Positions 17,491-25,860 of a stretch of DNA of 51,705 nucleotides are shown here, piece after piece. The notes under the pieces are model-generated. The model saw nothing but the letters and a program-made list of their open reading frames with translations. It did not search any database and was not told the DNA's origin. The number at the start of each line of letters is the position of its first letter. Within the stretch, counting starts at the first letter, position 1. Position numbers and translations under genes: made by a program. The stretch is from a gamma proteobacterium symbiont of Ctena orbiculata (GTDB taxonomy: Bacteria > Pseudomonadota > Gammaproteobacteria > Chromatiales > Chromatiaceae). The DNA is taken from positions 1 to 51,705 of the forward strand of contig QBVC01000037.1 in NCBI GenBank assembly GCA_003058495.1. The letters are read 5' to 3'.

Positions 17491-18231
17491 ATGGACAGCC
17501 AGTTCGAAAAGATGGTTGAGGTCAATGTTCAGGGGCGGGTGTTTATCATCTGTCAGACCCATGGCATTACCGACCCAACCATAATCGGTTACTACACAGA
17601 GATCCTGCAGCAGGCGATTGTCGCCATGCTGACTGAAGAGAGTACACCGTCCGATTTTCAAAAACTGCTCAACGAGCAAGCCGAGTGGCTTGAGCAGGAG
17701 ATCGGTCAAGTCAGGGATGCGCCGCAGGGAAACGAACCTGAGGCAGGCAGCGAAGAGGATGATGGCGACGACCAGCAAGCAAGGCTATTGAACGCCGATA
17801 AGAAGGCCACGGGTTATGTCCCTGATGCCAAATCTATGCCCGAACGCCTCAAGGACCGCCGCGCGGATATGGAGCAGCTGATTTTGAACGACTGTGTGAC
17901 CCTCAAGCTCGTCTCCCCGAACCAGGCCAAGAAGCTCAAGCACGGACTGCTGGGCAAGGATCCGGAAAAGGCGGAGGAGGAGGTGGTCGCCCTGCTGCGC
18001 AACTCCCTCCATACCCAGGTGCGCAAGTTCATTCGCAAGCACAACGGGGGTCCCTGGGCGACGGCAACCCTGCAGACGGAAGTGCGCATGGACATCACCC
18101 GCACGCGAACGGTGCGCTCCCTCGTCAGTCTATCCAGGCAGCTGCTGGAAGAGCGGCAGGAGTGGCTGATGAAGACCAAGAACAGCCTTACCGGTCGCTT
18201 CTTCGGCGGTAAGGTGAAGATGGACAAATAG
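17491..18231 (+). CDS. Hypothetical protein with acidic linker
   Basis: With the start at 17491 (MDSQFEKMVEVNVQGRVFII) the product has 246 residues. I do not recognise the family. The N-terminal part (about 1-85) is mixed alpha/beta in character, including YYTEILQQAIVAML. A very acidic, low-complexity linker follows at about 80-100 (EPEAGSEEDDGDDQQ). The C-terminal half (about 115-246) is basic and helical, ending TGRFFGGKVKMDK. No signal peptide or membrane segment is present, so it should be cytosolic. The ATG at 17491 has an AAGGCGG 5 bases upstream; a GTG at 17467 in the same frame also has a nearby AGGA. It lies 19 bases before the FMN-fold gene on the same strand, probably in one operon. 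Confidence 0.7.
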   Translation: MDSQFEKMVEVNVQGRVFIICQTHGITDPTIIGYYTEILQQAIVAMLTEESTPSDFQKLLNEQAEWLEQEIGQVRDAPQGNEPEAGSEEDDGDDQQARLLNADKKATGYVPDAKSMPERLKDRRADMEQLILNDCVTLKLVSPNQAKKLKHGLLGKDPEKAEEEVVALLRNSLHTQVRKFIRKHNGGPWATATLQTEVRMDITRTRTVRSLVSLSRQLLEERQEWLMKTKNSLTGRFFGGKVKMDK

Positions 18232-18250
18232 CACGCAAGAGTAATCCCTA

Positions 18251-18799
18251 ATGGGCAAGCAATACGACCAGATCAGCGAAAAACATATCGATTTTATTAT
18301 TCGTCAGCAGATTTTCTTCGTTGCCACCGGGGCAACCGAGGGGCGCATCAACCTCTCGCCCAAGGGATTGGACAGTCTGCGCATCGTCAATCCCGGGCAG
18401 CTCGTCTGGCTGAATCTTACCGGCAGCGGCAACGAGACCGCGACCCATCTCATTGAGGATGGCCGCATGACCATGATGTTCTGTGCCTTCGACGGAGATC
18501 CGAAAATACTCAGGATCTACGGCAGGGCAAGCAGCCACCTCGAGGGCAGCGAGGCCTGGGATGCCCATATCGGCCGCTTCCCCCTGCTCCCCGGTGGCCG
18601 CCAGATCATCCTCATGGATGTGGAGCTGGTGGCGAGTTCATGCGGCTTCGGGGTGCCTCTGTTCGCCTATCAGGGACAGCGTGATGCGTTGACTGAATGG
18701 GCGGAGAGGAAGGGTGAAAAGGGAGTCAGGGCGTTTCAGGACAAGTACAACAGATTGAGCATCGATGGCAGACCGACTGACCTTGCTGAAGAGTTTTGA
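18251..18799 (+). CDS. Pyridoxamine 5'-phosphate oxidase-fold (FMN-binding) family protein
   Basis: The 182-residue protein begins MGKQYDQISEKHIDFIIRQQ. The split-barrel FMN fold is suggested by FFVATGATEGRINLSPKGLD (about 23-42), LVWLNLTGSGNETATHLIED and RMTMMFCAFDGDPKILRIYG (about 74-93). The set resembles the PNPOx-like family of stress-related flavoproteins rather than true PdxH, because PdxH substrate residues are not seen. FMN or F420-type binding is inferred. The last codons (GAG TTT TGA) lie inside the start of the AT-rich repeat at 18791, so the repeat supplies the stop codon. The C-terminal end may therefore differ from that of relatives. Confidence 0.82.
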   Translation: MGKQYDQISEKHIDFIIRQQIFFVATGATEGRINLSPKGLDSLRIVNPGQLVWLNLTGSGNETATHLIEDGRMTMMFCAFDGDPKILRIYGRASSHLEGSEAWDAHIGRFPLLPGGRQIILMDVELVASSCGFGVPLFAYQGQRDALTEWAERKGEKGVRAFQDKYNRLSIDGRPTDLAEEF

Positions 18800-18942
18800 G
18801 TTTTGAGTTATGAGTTTTTAGTTTTGAGTTGTTAGTGCCTCAAATACCGTATGCCATGTCTCGACGCTCATATTTTCTTAAGACATCCTAAAGCATTGTG
18901 AGCGAAGCGAACTCATCAATTCATAATTCAAAATTATTTTTA
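18791..18942. repeat. AT-rich, imperfect inverted-repeat element at the 3' end of the FMN-fold gene
   Basis: The left arm (18791-18830) is five or six copies of GAGTTTTGAGTTATGAG-like units. The right arm (18917-18942, CAATTCATAATTCAAAATT) is a diverged inverted version. A GCGAAGC sequence occurs at 18902-18908, as in the sister element at 16836. The element fills the 152-base gap between two convergent genes and would fold into a bidirectional terminator-like structure. It contains the stop codon of the upstream gene. Confidence 0.7.
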
Positions 18943-18951
18943 AAAAGCTGT

Positions 18952-19368
<417 letters not shown>

Positions 19369-19595
19369 CTTTGCCTTTCCCCCGCCTGTTCTGGCATGCT
19401 GTCGAATAACGAATAGTACAATGGAGAAGTCAGCCCATCGAGTGGCTTGATTGATAAATAACAAAGGAACAGGAGATCAACTGAAGATTTGACCACAAAT
19501 GATATGACAGGGCGCATCGCTATCACACAATCCACTGCCATATTGGACGACACAGACAACCTGTGCAGGATTTCTGAACATCACTCTCCTTTTCA

Positions 19596-19640
19596 GCGAC
19601 AATTTGCGTCCATTTGCGGTACTTGGCGTTCATTTGCGGT
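19596..19640. repeat. Short tandem CATTTGCGGT repeats upstream of recG
   Basis: GCGTCCATTTGCGGT (19606-19620) and GCGTTCATTTGCGGT (19626-19640) are 14/15 identical with a 20-base period. A poorer copy (GCGACAATTTGCG) starts at 19596. Two-turn spacing on the same face of the helix suggests paired protein-binding sites just upstream of recG. It may equally be chance low complexity. Confidence 0.5.
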
Positions 19641-19667
19641 TTGTTCTTTGTTCAATATGCTTTGACT

Positions 19668-21764
19668 ATGGAAAGCGCTACAAAGAGTCTGGCTGAACAG
19701 CCCGTTACGGTGCTGAAAGGCGTTGGGGCAAGGATCGCCGAGAAACTCGCCAGGCTGGGGATCACCAGCCTGCAGGACCTGCTGTTCCATCTGCCGCTGC
19801 GCTACCAGGACCGCACCCGGATTCAACCCATCGGCGGTCTGCGCCGCGGCGATCAGGTGGTGATCGAGGGCGAGATCGACCTGGCGGAGATCAAGTTCGG
19901 TCGCCGCCGCTCGCTGATGGTGCACCTCTCCGATGGTACGGGGGGGCTGTTCCTGCGCTTTTTTCATTTCAGCAACGCCCAGCGCGAGGGATTGAATCGC
20001 GGTGTTCGCCTGCGCTGCTTCGGCGAGGTGCGCAGCGGTCCCAACAGCCTGGAGATGGTCCATCCGGAGTATCAGCGCATCGACCCGGATCAACCCATGG
20101 CGGTGGAGCATTCACTGACCCCGATCTACCCAACCACCGAAGGGGTCCATCAGTTGACTTTACGCGGTCTTATGCAGCAGACCCTGGAGTGGTTGCAGCG
20201 GGAACCGGAGGGATTGCCGGAGTGGCTGCCCGCATCGCTCCTGGGGCGTTTTCCACAAGCCGGCCTGGCAGAGACGGTCGCCTATCTCCACGCTCCGCCC
20301 CCGGATGCCGATCAGCGGCAGCTCCTCTCGGGGACCCACCCGGCGCAGCAAAGGCTCTCATTTGAAGAGTTGCTCGCCCATCAGATCAGCCTGCTCAGCA
20401 TGCGGGCCCGGCATCAGCGGATCGCTGCCCCCTCCTTTGCCGCGGACAACCGCTTAAAGCAGGCGCTGCTGGCGGCCCTGCCTTTCGAGTTGACCCCGGC
20501 TCAGCACCGGGTGGTGGAGGAGATCGAACAGGATCTGCAACTGGCAACACCGATGCAGCGCCTGGTGCAGGGGGATGTGGGTTCGGGAAAGACCGTGGTC
20601 AGCGCCCTGGCGGCGCTGCAGGCCATCGGCGGCGGCAGCCAGGTGGCGCTGATGGCCCCCACCGAACTGCTGGCGGAGCAGCACCTGCGCAATTTCTCCC
20701 AATGGCTGCTGCCCTTGGGTATCGAGATCGGCTGGCTCACGGGCCGTCTCAAGGGTCGGCCTAGGGAGGCGGTCATCGAGGGCGTCGCCTCCGGGCGGAT
20801 CCATCTTGTGGTGGGCACCCATGCCCTGTTTCAGCAGGATGTGGTGTTCAGCGATCTGGGTCTGGTGATCATCGACGAGCAGCACCGTTTCGGTGTCCAT
20901 CAACGCCTGGCGCTGCGGGAAAAGGGAAACCGGGAGGGGCATACGCCCCATCAATTGATCATGACCGCCACCCCCATCCCTCGCACCCTGGCAATGACCG
21001 CCTATGCCGATCTCGATCTGTCGGTTATCGATACGCTCCCCCCCGGCCGCCGCCCGGTTGCCACCGCGGTGATATCCGAACAGCGCCGGGACGAGGTGGT
21101 GGAGCGGGTCCGTGCGGCCTGTACCCAGGGCCGCCAGGCCTATTGGGTCTGCACCCTGATCGAGGAGTCGGAGGCGCTGCAGTGTCAGGCGGCGGAGGAT
21201 ACCGAGAAGCTGCTGGCCGAGGCCCTGCCTGAGTTGCGGGTGGCGCTGGTGCACGGACGGGTGAAACAGGAGGAGAAGGAGCGTGTGATGCAGGCCTTCA
21301 AGGATGGCGCGGTCGACCTGCTGGTCGCCACCACGGTGATCGAGGTGGGTGTGGATGTGCCCAATGCGAGCCTGATGATCATCGAGAATCCCGAACGACT
21401 CGGGCTGGCGCAGCTGCATCAACTGCGCGGCAGGGTAGGACGGGGCAGTACGGAGAGTCACTGTGTATTGATGTATCATCCTCCGCTTTCGGCGAATGCC
21501 AAACAGCGCCTGGCGATCCTGCGCGAAACCGGCGACGGCTTCGTGATTGCGCAAATGGACCTGGAGATGCGGGGGCCCGGCGAGGTATTGGGTACCCGGC
21601 AGACCGGCGAGATGCAGCTGCGCATCGCCGATCTGGTCAGGGACCAGGGAATGCTGGAGGAGGTGCGTGGCGCCGCCGAGATGCTGCTGCAGAGCGATCC
21701 GCGGGCGGCGGCGCATCTGGTCAAGCGCTGGTTGGGTGAGCGTGTCGATTATGCCAAGGCCTAG
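19668..21764 (+). CDS. recG: ATP-dependent DNA helicase RecG
   Basis: The 698-residue protein has the RecG layout. An N-terminal wedge/OB domain (about 1-200: VTVLKGVGARIAEKLARLGI, LPLRYQDRTRIQPIGGL) binds branched DNA. The two RecA-like helicase lobes carry Walker A (GDVGSGKT), MAPTELLAEQH, the DEQH box (VIIDEQHRFGVHQRLALREK), MTATPIPRTLAM, and QLHQLRGRVGRG in lobe 2. The C-terminal translocation (TRG) region LEMRGPGEVLGTRQTG is intact. It reverses stalled replication forks and processes recombination intermediates. The ATG at 19668 (MESATKSLAEQP) is chosen because homology starts there; an in-frame ATG at 19614 adds a hydrophobic leader that RecG does not have. ubiC follows 68 bases downstream. 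Confidence 0.96.
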   Translation: MESATKSLAEQPVTVLKGVGARIAEKLARLGITSLQDLLFHLPLRYQDRTRIQPIGGLRRGDQVVIEGEIDLAEIKFGRRRSLMVHLSDGTGGLFLRFFHFSNAQREGLNRGVRLRCFGEVRSGPNSLEMVHPEYQRIDPDQPMAVEHSLTPIYPTTEGVHQLTLRGLMQQTLEWLQREPEGLPEWLPASLLGRFPQAGLAETVAYLHAPPPDADQRQLLSGTHPAQQRLSFEELLAHQISLLSMRARHQRIAAPSFAADNRLKQALLAALPFELTPAQHRVVEEIEQDLQLATPMQRLVQGDVGSGKTVVSALAALQAIGGGSQVALMAPTELLAEQHLRNFSQWLLPLGIEIGWLTGRLKGRPREAVIEGVASGRIHLVVGTHALFQQDVVFSDLGLVIIDEQHRFGVHQRLALREKGNREGHTPHQLIMTATPIPRTLAMTAYADLDLSVIDTLPPGRRPVATAVISEQRRDEVVERVRAACTQGRQAYWVCTLIEESEALQCQAAEDTEKLLAEALPELRVALVHGRVKQEEKERVMQAFKDGAVDLLVATTVIEVGVDVPNASLMIIENPERLGLAQLHQLRGRVGRGSTESHCVLMYHPPLSANAKQRLAILRETGDGFVIAQMDLEMRGPGEVLGTRQTGEMQLRIADLVRDQGMLEEVRGAAEMLLQSDPRAAAHLVKRWLGERVDYAKA

Positions 21765-21832
21765 GACCCTTCCGGTTTTCGTCATTCTGGCGCCGGCTGT
21801 GCAATAATAGCCTTTTTTGGGGATGAGAGAGC

Positions 21833-22417
21833 TTGAGTCAGCAGATAAGCAGCAGCTCGAATCGGGAGCCGAACTGGTACGATTGGCGTCAACGCTCGAG
21901 TCTGCAGATACCACCGTTTGTCGGCTCCTGGCTGGGTGACAGAGGATCGCTGACTCAGCGCGTCATTCAAGGTTGCGGCGGGGGTCGGTTCCGCGTACGC
22001 CTGCTGCATCAGGGTTGGGGAACCGCTCTCAACAGTGAGTGCCGGCTATTGAGGATGCGTCGGGGGATGGTGGCGCTGGTGCGGGACGTGGAGCTGCTGT
22101 GCGATCAAATCCCCTGGGTCTTTGCGCGTACGCTGATACCGGTCTCCAGTCTCAAGGGGGCGGCGCAACGGCTGACGCAGCTTGGCGAAAAACCCCTGGG
22201 GGCGGTACTCTTCTCGGATCCGAAGGTGAAACGGGGCGCGACCCAGGTGGCCCGCCTGCTCCCCGGGCAACCCCTGTTCGAAACGGCCTGTAACAATCTG
22301 CCTGAAAAGCCGGATCATCTTTGGGGGCGTCGCACGCTGTACTATGTAGAAAAGAGGCCGTTGCTGGTGAACGAGATATTTCTCCCACCGCTACCGCTTC
22401 AGGAAGATAGCCAATGA
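21833..22417 (+). CDS. ubiC: Chorismate pyruvate-lyase
   Basis: The 194-residue protein splits chorismate into 4-hydroxybenzoate and pyruvate, the first committed step of ubiquinone synthesis. Family features are SWLGDRGSLTQRV, the RDVEL segment, the conserved WVFARTLIP, KPLGAVLFSDP, and the C-terminal RRTLYYVEKRPLLVNEIFLP, which carries catalytic and product-binding residues. No ATG fits the frame before the homologous region, so the start is the TTG at 21833, just after GAGAG. The last 4 bases overlap the ubiA ATG, giving translational coupling with the prenyltransferase that uses its product. Confidence 0.93.
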   Translation: MSQQISSSSNREPNWYDWRQRSSLQIPPFVGSWLGDRGSLTQRVIQGCGGGRFRVRLLHQGWGTALNSECRLLRMRRGMVALVRDVELLCDQIPWVFARTLIPVSSLKGAAQRLTQLGEKPLGAVLFSDPKVKRGATQVARLLPGQPLFETACNNLPEKPDHLWGRRTLYYVEKRPLLVNEIFLPPLPLQEDSQ

Positions 22418-23325
22418 CCAATCAGCAGGTTGATCTGATGCCTTCTGGCACCGGTCCCGTGGACTGGCTGGAGCGCCTGCGCCGGTATGCCCTGCTGGTA
22501 AGGCTGAACCGTCCCATCGGCATCCTGCTGCTGCTCTGGCCCACCCTCTGGGCATTGTGGATCGCCGGTGACGGCATGCCCGCCTGGAACATTGTGCTGA
22601 TCTTCATCGCCGGGGTGGCATTGATGCGCTCCGCGGGCTGTGCAATCAATGACTATGCCGATCGCGATTTCGACGGCCATGTGGCACGTACCCAAACCCG
22701 GCCCATCGCCAGCGGCCTGGTGACGCCGGCAGAGGCCTTGGGTGTCTTCCTGGCGCTCTCCCTGATCGCCGCCTCGCTGCTGTTCTTTCTCAACTGGCCG
22801 ACCCGTTTTATGTCACTGGTGGCGCTGTTGCTGACAGCCGTCTATCCCTTCATGAAACGCTATACCCACCTGCCTCAGATCGTGCTGGGTGCCGCCTTCG
22901 GCTGGGCGGTGCCTATGGCCTTCATGGCCCTGAACGAAGCCGTGCCGATGGTTGCCTGGCTGCTCTTCGGCAGCGCCCTGATCTGGGCGCTGATCTACGA
23001 TACCCAATACGCCATGGTGGATCGGGATGACGACCTCAAGATCGGGATCAAGTCGAGCGCGATCCTCTTCGGCCGCCACGACCGACTGATCATCGGTCTG
23101 CTGCAAGCGATCATGATTGCGCTGCTGTTGGTCATCGGTGACCTGGTTGGCCGCGGTCTCTACTACAATCTGGGGGTGATGGCGGGGGTTGCGCTCTTCG
23201 CCTATCAACAATGGCTCATCCGGCGGCGCGAATCCAAGGCCTGTTTTCAGGCCTTTCTCAACAACAACCAGTTCGGCATGCTGATCTTCATCGGTCTTGT
23301 GGTTGATTATCTGGCGGCGGCCTGA
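22414..23325 (+). CDS. ubiA: 4-hydroxybenzoate polyprenyltransferase
   Basis: The 303-residue inner-membrane protein transfers the polyprenyl tail onto 4-hydroxybenzoate. The first Asp-rich motif is NDYADRDFDGHVARTQTRP (N79, D80, D83, D87). The second is YDTQYAMVDRDDDLKIGIKS. Both bind prenyl diphosphate through magnesium. About eight to nine hydrophobic segments are visible, starting around residues 36-52. Length is typical (about 290). It starts within the last codons of ubiC (ATGA overlap). The gene pair downstream of recG is a known arrangement in some sulfur-oxidising gammaproteobacteria. A 38-base gap separates it from the convergent lipoprotein gene. Confidence 0.97.
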   Translation: MTNQQVDLMPSGTGPVDWLERLRRYALLVRLNRPIGILLLLWPTLWALWIAGDGMPAWNIVLIFIAGVALMRSAGCAINDYADRDFDGHVARTQTRPIASGLVTPAEALGVFLALSLIAASLLFFLNWPTRFMSLVALLLTAVYPFMKRYTHLPQIVLGAAFGWAVPMAFMALNEAVPMVAWLLFGSALIWALIYDTQYAMVDRDDDLKIGIKSSAILFGRHDRLIIGLLQAIMIALLLVIGDLVGRGLYYNLGVMAGVALFAYQQWLIRRRESKACFQAFLNNNQFGMLIFIGLVVDYLAAA

Positions 23326-23363
23326 GCGGCTCTCCAGGCAACCGTTCCCAGCCCTGCAGATCC

Positions 23364-23753
23364 TCACTTCTCCATGCACTTCTCAATTACGATCTTGTTG
23401 TAGGCCGCCGCATAATCCGATGCGCGCTGAATGAGCTGGAGGTGGATTTCACCGAATACCGTGTCGGTGGAGCCGTCCAGATAGCGGATACCGCAGATGC
23501 TCTTGGCCTTGGATTGCAGCTCCGGCTCGATACCCGGCAGCATGGTCGCCCGCGAGGCCATGGCTATCAGGCGCTTGTCGCCCTTTTCCAGCGCCTCTGC
23601 CGCTTGTTTCCCCGCGTCGGCATCCTCGACCCATAACAGTGACTCCACCGCCTTTTTCTCGTCAGCCGAGAGTTGACTCGTATCGATCCTTTCCATCTCC
23701 TGGCAGGCGCCGAACAAGAGCGTAATGAATAGAAGTGGGATGGTTGGCTTCAC
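23364..23753 (-). CDS. Small putative lipoprotein, unknown function
   Basis: The 129-residue product starts MKPTIPLLFITLLFGACQEM, a classic lipoprotein signal with lipobox LFGAC, giving a mature N-terminal Cys17. Residue +2 is Gln, which normally sends the protein to the outer membrane. The rest is mainly helical and charged (DTSQLSADEKKAVESLLW; ADAGKQAAEALEKGDKRLIA), with two later cysteines (near SICGIRYL and the final CMEK). I do not recognise a family. Its ATG overlaps the stop of the rhombosortase gene by 4 bases, so the pair is translationally coupled, and both probably belong to one operon with moeB. Confidence 0.75.
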   Translation of the reverse strand: MKPTIPLLFITLLFGACQEMERIDTSQLSADEKKAVESLLWVEDADAGKQAAEALEKGDKRLIAMASRATMLPGIEPELQSKAKSICGIRYLDGSTDTVFGEIHLQLIQRASDYAAAYNKIVIEKCMEK

Positions 23754-24346
23754 TTGCTCTCCTCACTCAGGGATGCAGGCCACAGCTCGGTTATGCCCCA
23801 TAGTATGACGCCTGTGACCGCGCCGTAAAGGTGGGCGTCAACAATCACCGATCCAGCAGCCAGGGATTCGCTGCCCGCCAGTGGACCCTGCCACTGCTCC
23901 CAGATCAGCTTGAGGATGACGAGGGCCAAAACGGAAAGCGATATCAATTGCGCTTTTCGCAGTTGTTCGAGCAGCGCCCAGATCAACAGGCCATGGAGTA
24001 CGCCTGACAGGCCCCGATACCAGATGACCTCAGGTGAGAGGAGCCATAAGCCAAGCGCCGTGCCCGGCATCAGAAACAGCAGCAGGGTGAGGTATCGCAG
24101 CGCAGGCCGGATGGCGGGAAAGAGATACCATATGAGCCACAGGCCGCAGAGGTTCATGCCCAGATGTCCCCATCCAAGATGGGTCAGGTGCGCGGTCAGA
24201 AGGCGCCACCAGTCGCCATCGGCCAGGTCGATGCGATGATACTGCAGCTCGGTAGTGAATGAACCGGGCAACAGGGCGATCAGGAGAGCGACAAGGCTGA
24301 TCGACAGCGGACCCAGCAACTGCCAAGGCGCCGTATCCGCCTTCAC
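23750..24346 (-). CDS. rrtA: Rhombosortase (rhomboid-family intramembrane serine protease)
   Basis: The 198-residue protein has about six hydrophobic segments and the rhomboid active site. TAHLTHLGWGHLGMNLCGL (51-69) supplies the conserved His and Asn residues. RGLSGVLHGLL (111-121) holds the nucleophile S114. VDAHLYGAVTGVIL (169-182) holds the catalytic partner H172. The VDAHLYGA form and small size point to the rhombosortase subgroup, which cleaves proteins carrying a C-terminal GlyGly-CTERM anchor. No GlyGly-CTERM protein is visible in this window, so its substrates must be elsewhere. It lies 6 bases after moeB and overlaps the lipoprotein start. A generic rhomboid assignment is the fallback. 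Confidence 0.88.
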   Translation of the reverse strand: MKADTAPWQLLGPLSISLVALLIALLPGSFTTELQYHRIDLADGDWWRLLTAHLTHLGWGHLGMNLCGLWLIWYLFPAIRPALRYLTLLLFLMPGTALGLWLLSPEVIWYRGLSGVLHGLLIWALLEQLRKAQLISLSVLALVILKLIWEQWQGPLAGSESLAAGSVIVDAHLYGAVTGVILWGITELWPASLSEESK

Positions 24347-24352
24347 CCGGGA

Positions 24353-25099
24353 TCAATCCCTGCCGCCGCATACCGGGCATGCGGGATCGGGGGTCAGACG
24401 CAGGCTGCGCCACTCCATCTCCAGGGCATCCAACAGCAACAGCCTGCTCTGCAGGGTCTTGCCGGCCCCGGTCAGCTGTTTGATGGCCTCGATGGCCTGC
24501 AGGCTGCCGATCACCCCGACCAGGGGGGCGAGGACGCCGTTGGCGGAACAGGTCTCATCCATCTCCCCCTCGTCGGGATAGAGGCAGTGGTAACAGGGAC
24601 CGCCCGGCTCGCCGGTGAAGACGGTGATCTGCCCCTCCATGCGGATGGCGGCGCCGGAGACCAGGGGGGTTCCCGACTGGTGGCAGGCCTTGTTGATGGC
24701 GAAGCGGGTGGCGAAGTTGTCGGTGCCGTCGAGGACCAGGTCGGCCTGCTCTATCTGCTCCAGCAGGGCGTCCTCATCGAGTTGGCGGGGAATGGTCTCC
24801 ACCCGGCATTCCGGATTGAGGGCAAGCAGGGTCTCCCGGGCCGATTCAACCTTCAGCTCGCCGATACGGGCGGTTGTGTGGACGATCTGGCGCTGTAGGT
24901 TGGTCAGGTCGACCTGGTCGAAGTCCACCAGTACCAGGGTTCCCACGCCCGCTGCCGCCAGATACATGGCGGCGGGTGACCCGAGACCCCCGAGTCCGAC
25001 GATGATCACCCGGGACTCGAGCAGTCTCTCCTGGCCTTCGATGCCGATCGAGGGAAGCATGATCTGTCGACTGTAGCGCAGCAGTTGATCGTCATTCAT
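24353..25099 (-). CDS. moeB: Molybdopterin-synthase adenylyltransferase / ThiF-like E1 enzyme
   Basis: With the start at 25099 (MNDDQLLRYSRQIMLPSIG) the protein has 248 residues. The nucleotide-binding GLGGLGSPAAMYLAAAGVGT is followed by VDFDQVDLTNLQRQIVH, ADLVLDGTDNFATRFAIN, and two zinc pairs, CYHC and CPVC. These are the features of MoeB/ThiF, which adenylates the C-terminal glycine of a ubiquitin-like sulfur carrier (MoaD or ThiS). It is MoeB-like in length. No sulfur-carrier gene is in the window, so MoeB versus ThiF cannot be settled, though MoeB placed near prmC/prfA/hemA is a familiar gammaproteobacterial neighbourhood. An upstream in-frame ATG at 25114 is also possible. Confidence 0.9.
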   Translation of the reverse strand: MNDDQLLRYSRQIMLPSIGIEGQERLLESRVIIVGLGGLGSPAAMYLAAAGVGTLVLVDFDQVDLTNLQRQIVHTTARIGELKVESARETLLALNPECRVETIPRQLDEDALLEQIEQADLVLDGTDNFATRFAINKACHQSGTPLVSGAAIRMEGQITVFTGEPGGPCYHCLYPDEGEMDETCSANGVLAPLVGVIGSLQAIEAIKQLTGAGKTLQSRLLLLDALEMEWRSLRLTPDPACPVCGGRD

Positions 25100-25246
25100 G
25101 GTCGGCTGATCCATCTCCAGGTGGCCGGTGCGGAATTGTCCCTAGCCTAACTGTTCTTCTCGTTGCGCCCAACTGTTTTTGCCTTGGGCGCCACGCCGGG
25201 GTTTTGGCGTACCGGTCCGGTAGTGATTTCAACAGGAATCGATCGT

Positions 25247-25657
25247 TCAGAGGTATTTGCGCCAATGCTCGGGACGCCGGTCCCGAAGCTTATGGTTCAT
25301 CCGTTGATAGCGGTCGGCAAAGATCATGCGGGTGCATTTGGAGTCGTCGCGGGTGCAACCGAGATTGGCCCGTTCGGTCTCTTCGGTGTAGTGGTAGAGG
25401 GCGCGCTTGAGGCGATAGAGCAGGCGGTTGTCGATATGCAGGCCCATGGAAGTGAGGCCTGTCTCTATCTGTTCCAGGGACACCTGCATCAGTTGATAGC
25501 TTACATGGAGGTGGGTCTCGGAGTGGGGTGTGGCCTCGATAATACCCTCCACATCAGCCAGCAGCATTGCCGCCGTCGCAGCCTGATTGGGATCCGGGTG
25601 GAGTTCGACGAAGTGAATGTCCCGGTTTTTCACTAGGTCGTGAAGGGATTCACCCAT
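25247..25657 (-). CDS. Hypothetical protein
   Basis: The 136-residue product begins MGESLHDLVKNRDIHFVELH. I do not recognise it. It contains a His-rich middle segment (ATPHSETHLHVSYQLMQVSL, about 43-62) and two cysteines (LGCTRDDSKCTRMIF, about 99-113). The C-terminal third is basic and probably helical (FADRYQRMNHKLRDRRPEHW). No signal peptide or membrane helix is present. The length, codon use and position in a leftward run between prmC and moeB support a real gene. Metal binding is possible from the His/Cys content but is only inference. The 203 bases upstream of it, toward prmC, hold a small repeat and no gene. Confidence 0.65.
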   Translation of the reverse strand: MGESLHDLVKNRDIHFVELHPDPNQAATAAMLLADVEGIIEATPHSETHLHVSYQLMQVSLEQIETGLTSMGLHIDNRLLYRLKRALYHYTEETERANLGCTRDDSKCTRMIFADRYQRMNHKLRDRRPEHWRKYL

Positions 25658-25722
25658 ACCGGCAATCCTAACGAATGCGCTGAAATAATCAAGCGAGGGG
25701 GTTGGCTTCTAGTTCTCCTTCT

Positions 25723-25754
25723 CGTTCCCATGCTCCAGCGTGGGAATGCAGACG
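25723..25754. repeat. REP-like hairpin repeat (CGTTCCCA...TGGGAATGCAGACG)
   Basis: TTCCCA and TGGGAA form a 6-bp stem around a TGCTCCAGCG loop. The surrounding sequence is the type of short palindromic repeat found scattered between genes of many gammaproteobacteria. A spurious small reading frame runs over it. It sits between prmC and the hypothetical gene, close to the prmC 3' end. Confidence 0.6.
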
Positions 25755-25860
25755 TCATTTAAATATCGGGCCATATTTGGATTCACACGGCTGACCGCAC
25801 CGTTATTGGATGGATAGAAGTGGTCTTCAACGGGTGCGTGCGGTGGGACATGCGGTACCG

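Noticed and set aside
16836-18942. CRISPR array
   Set aside because: The AT-rich repeated units are irregular, have no spacers of constant length and no cas genes are nearby.
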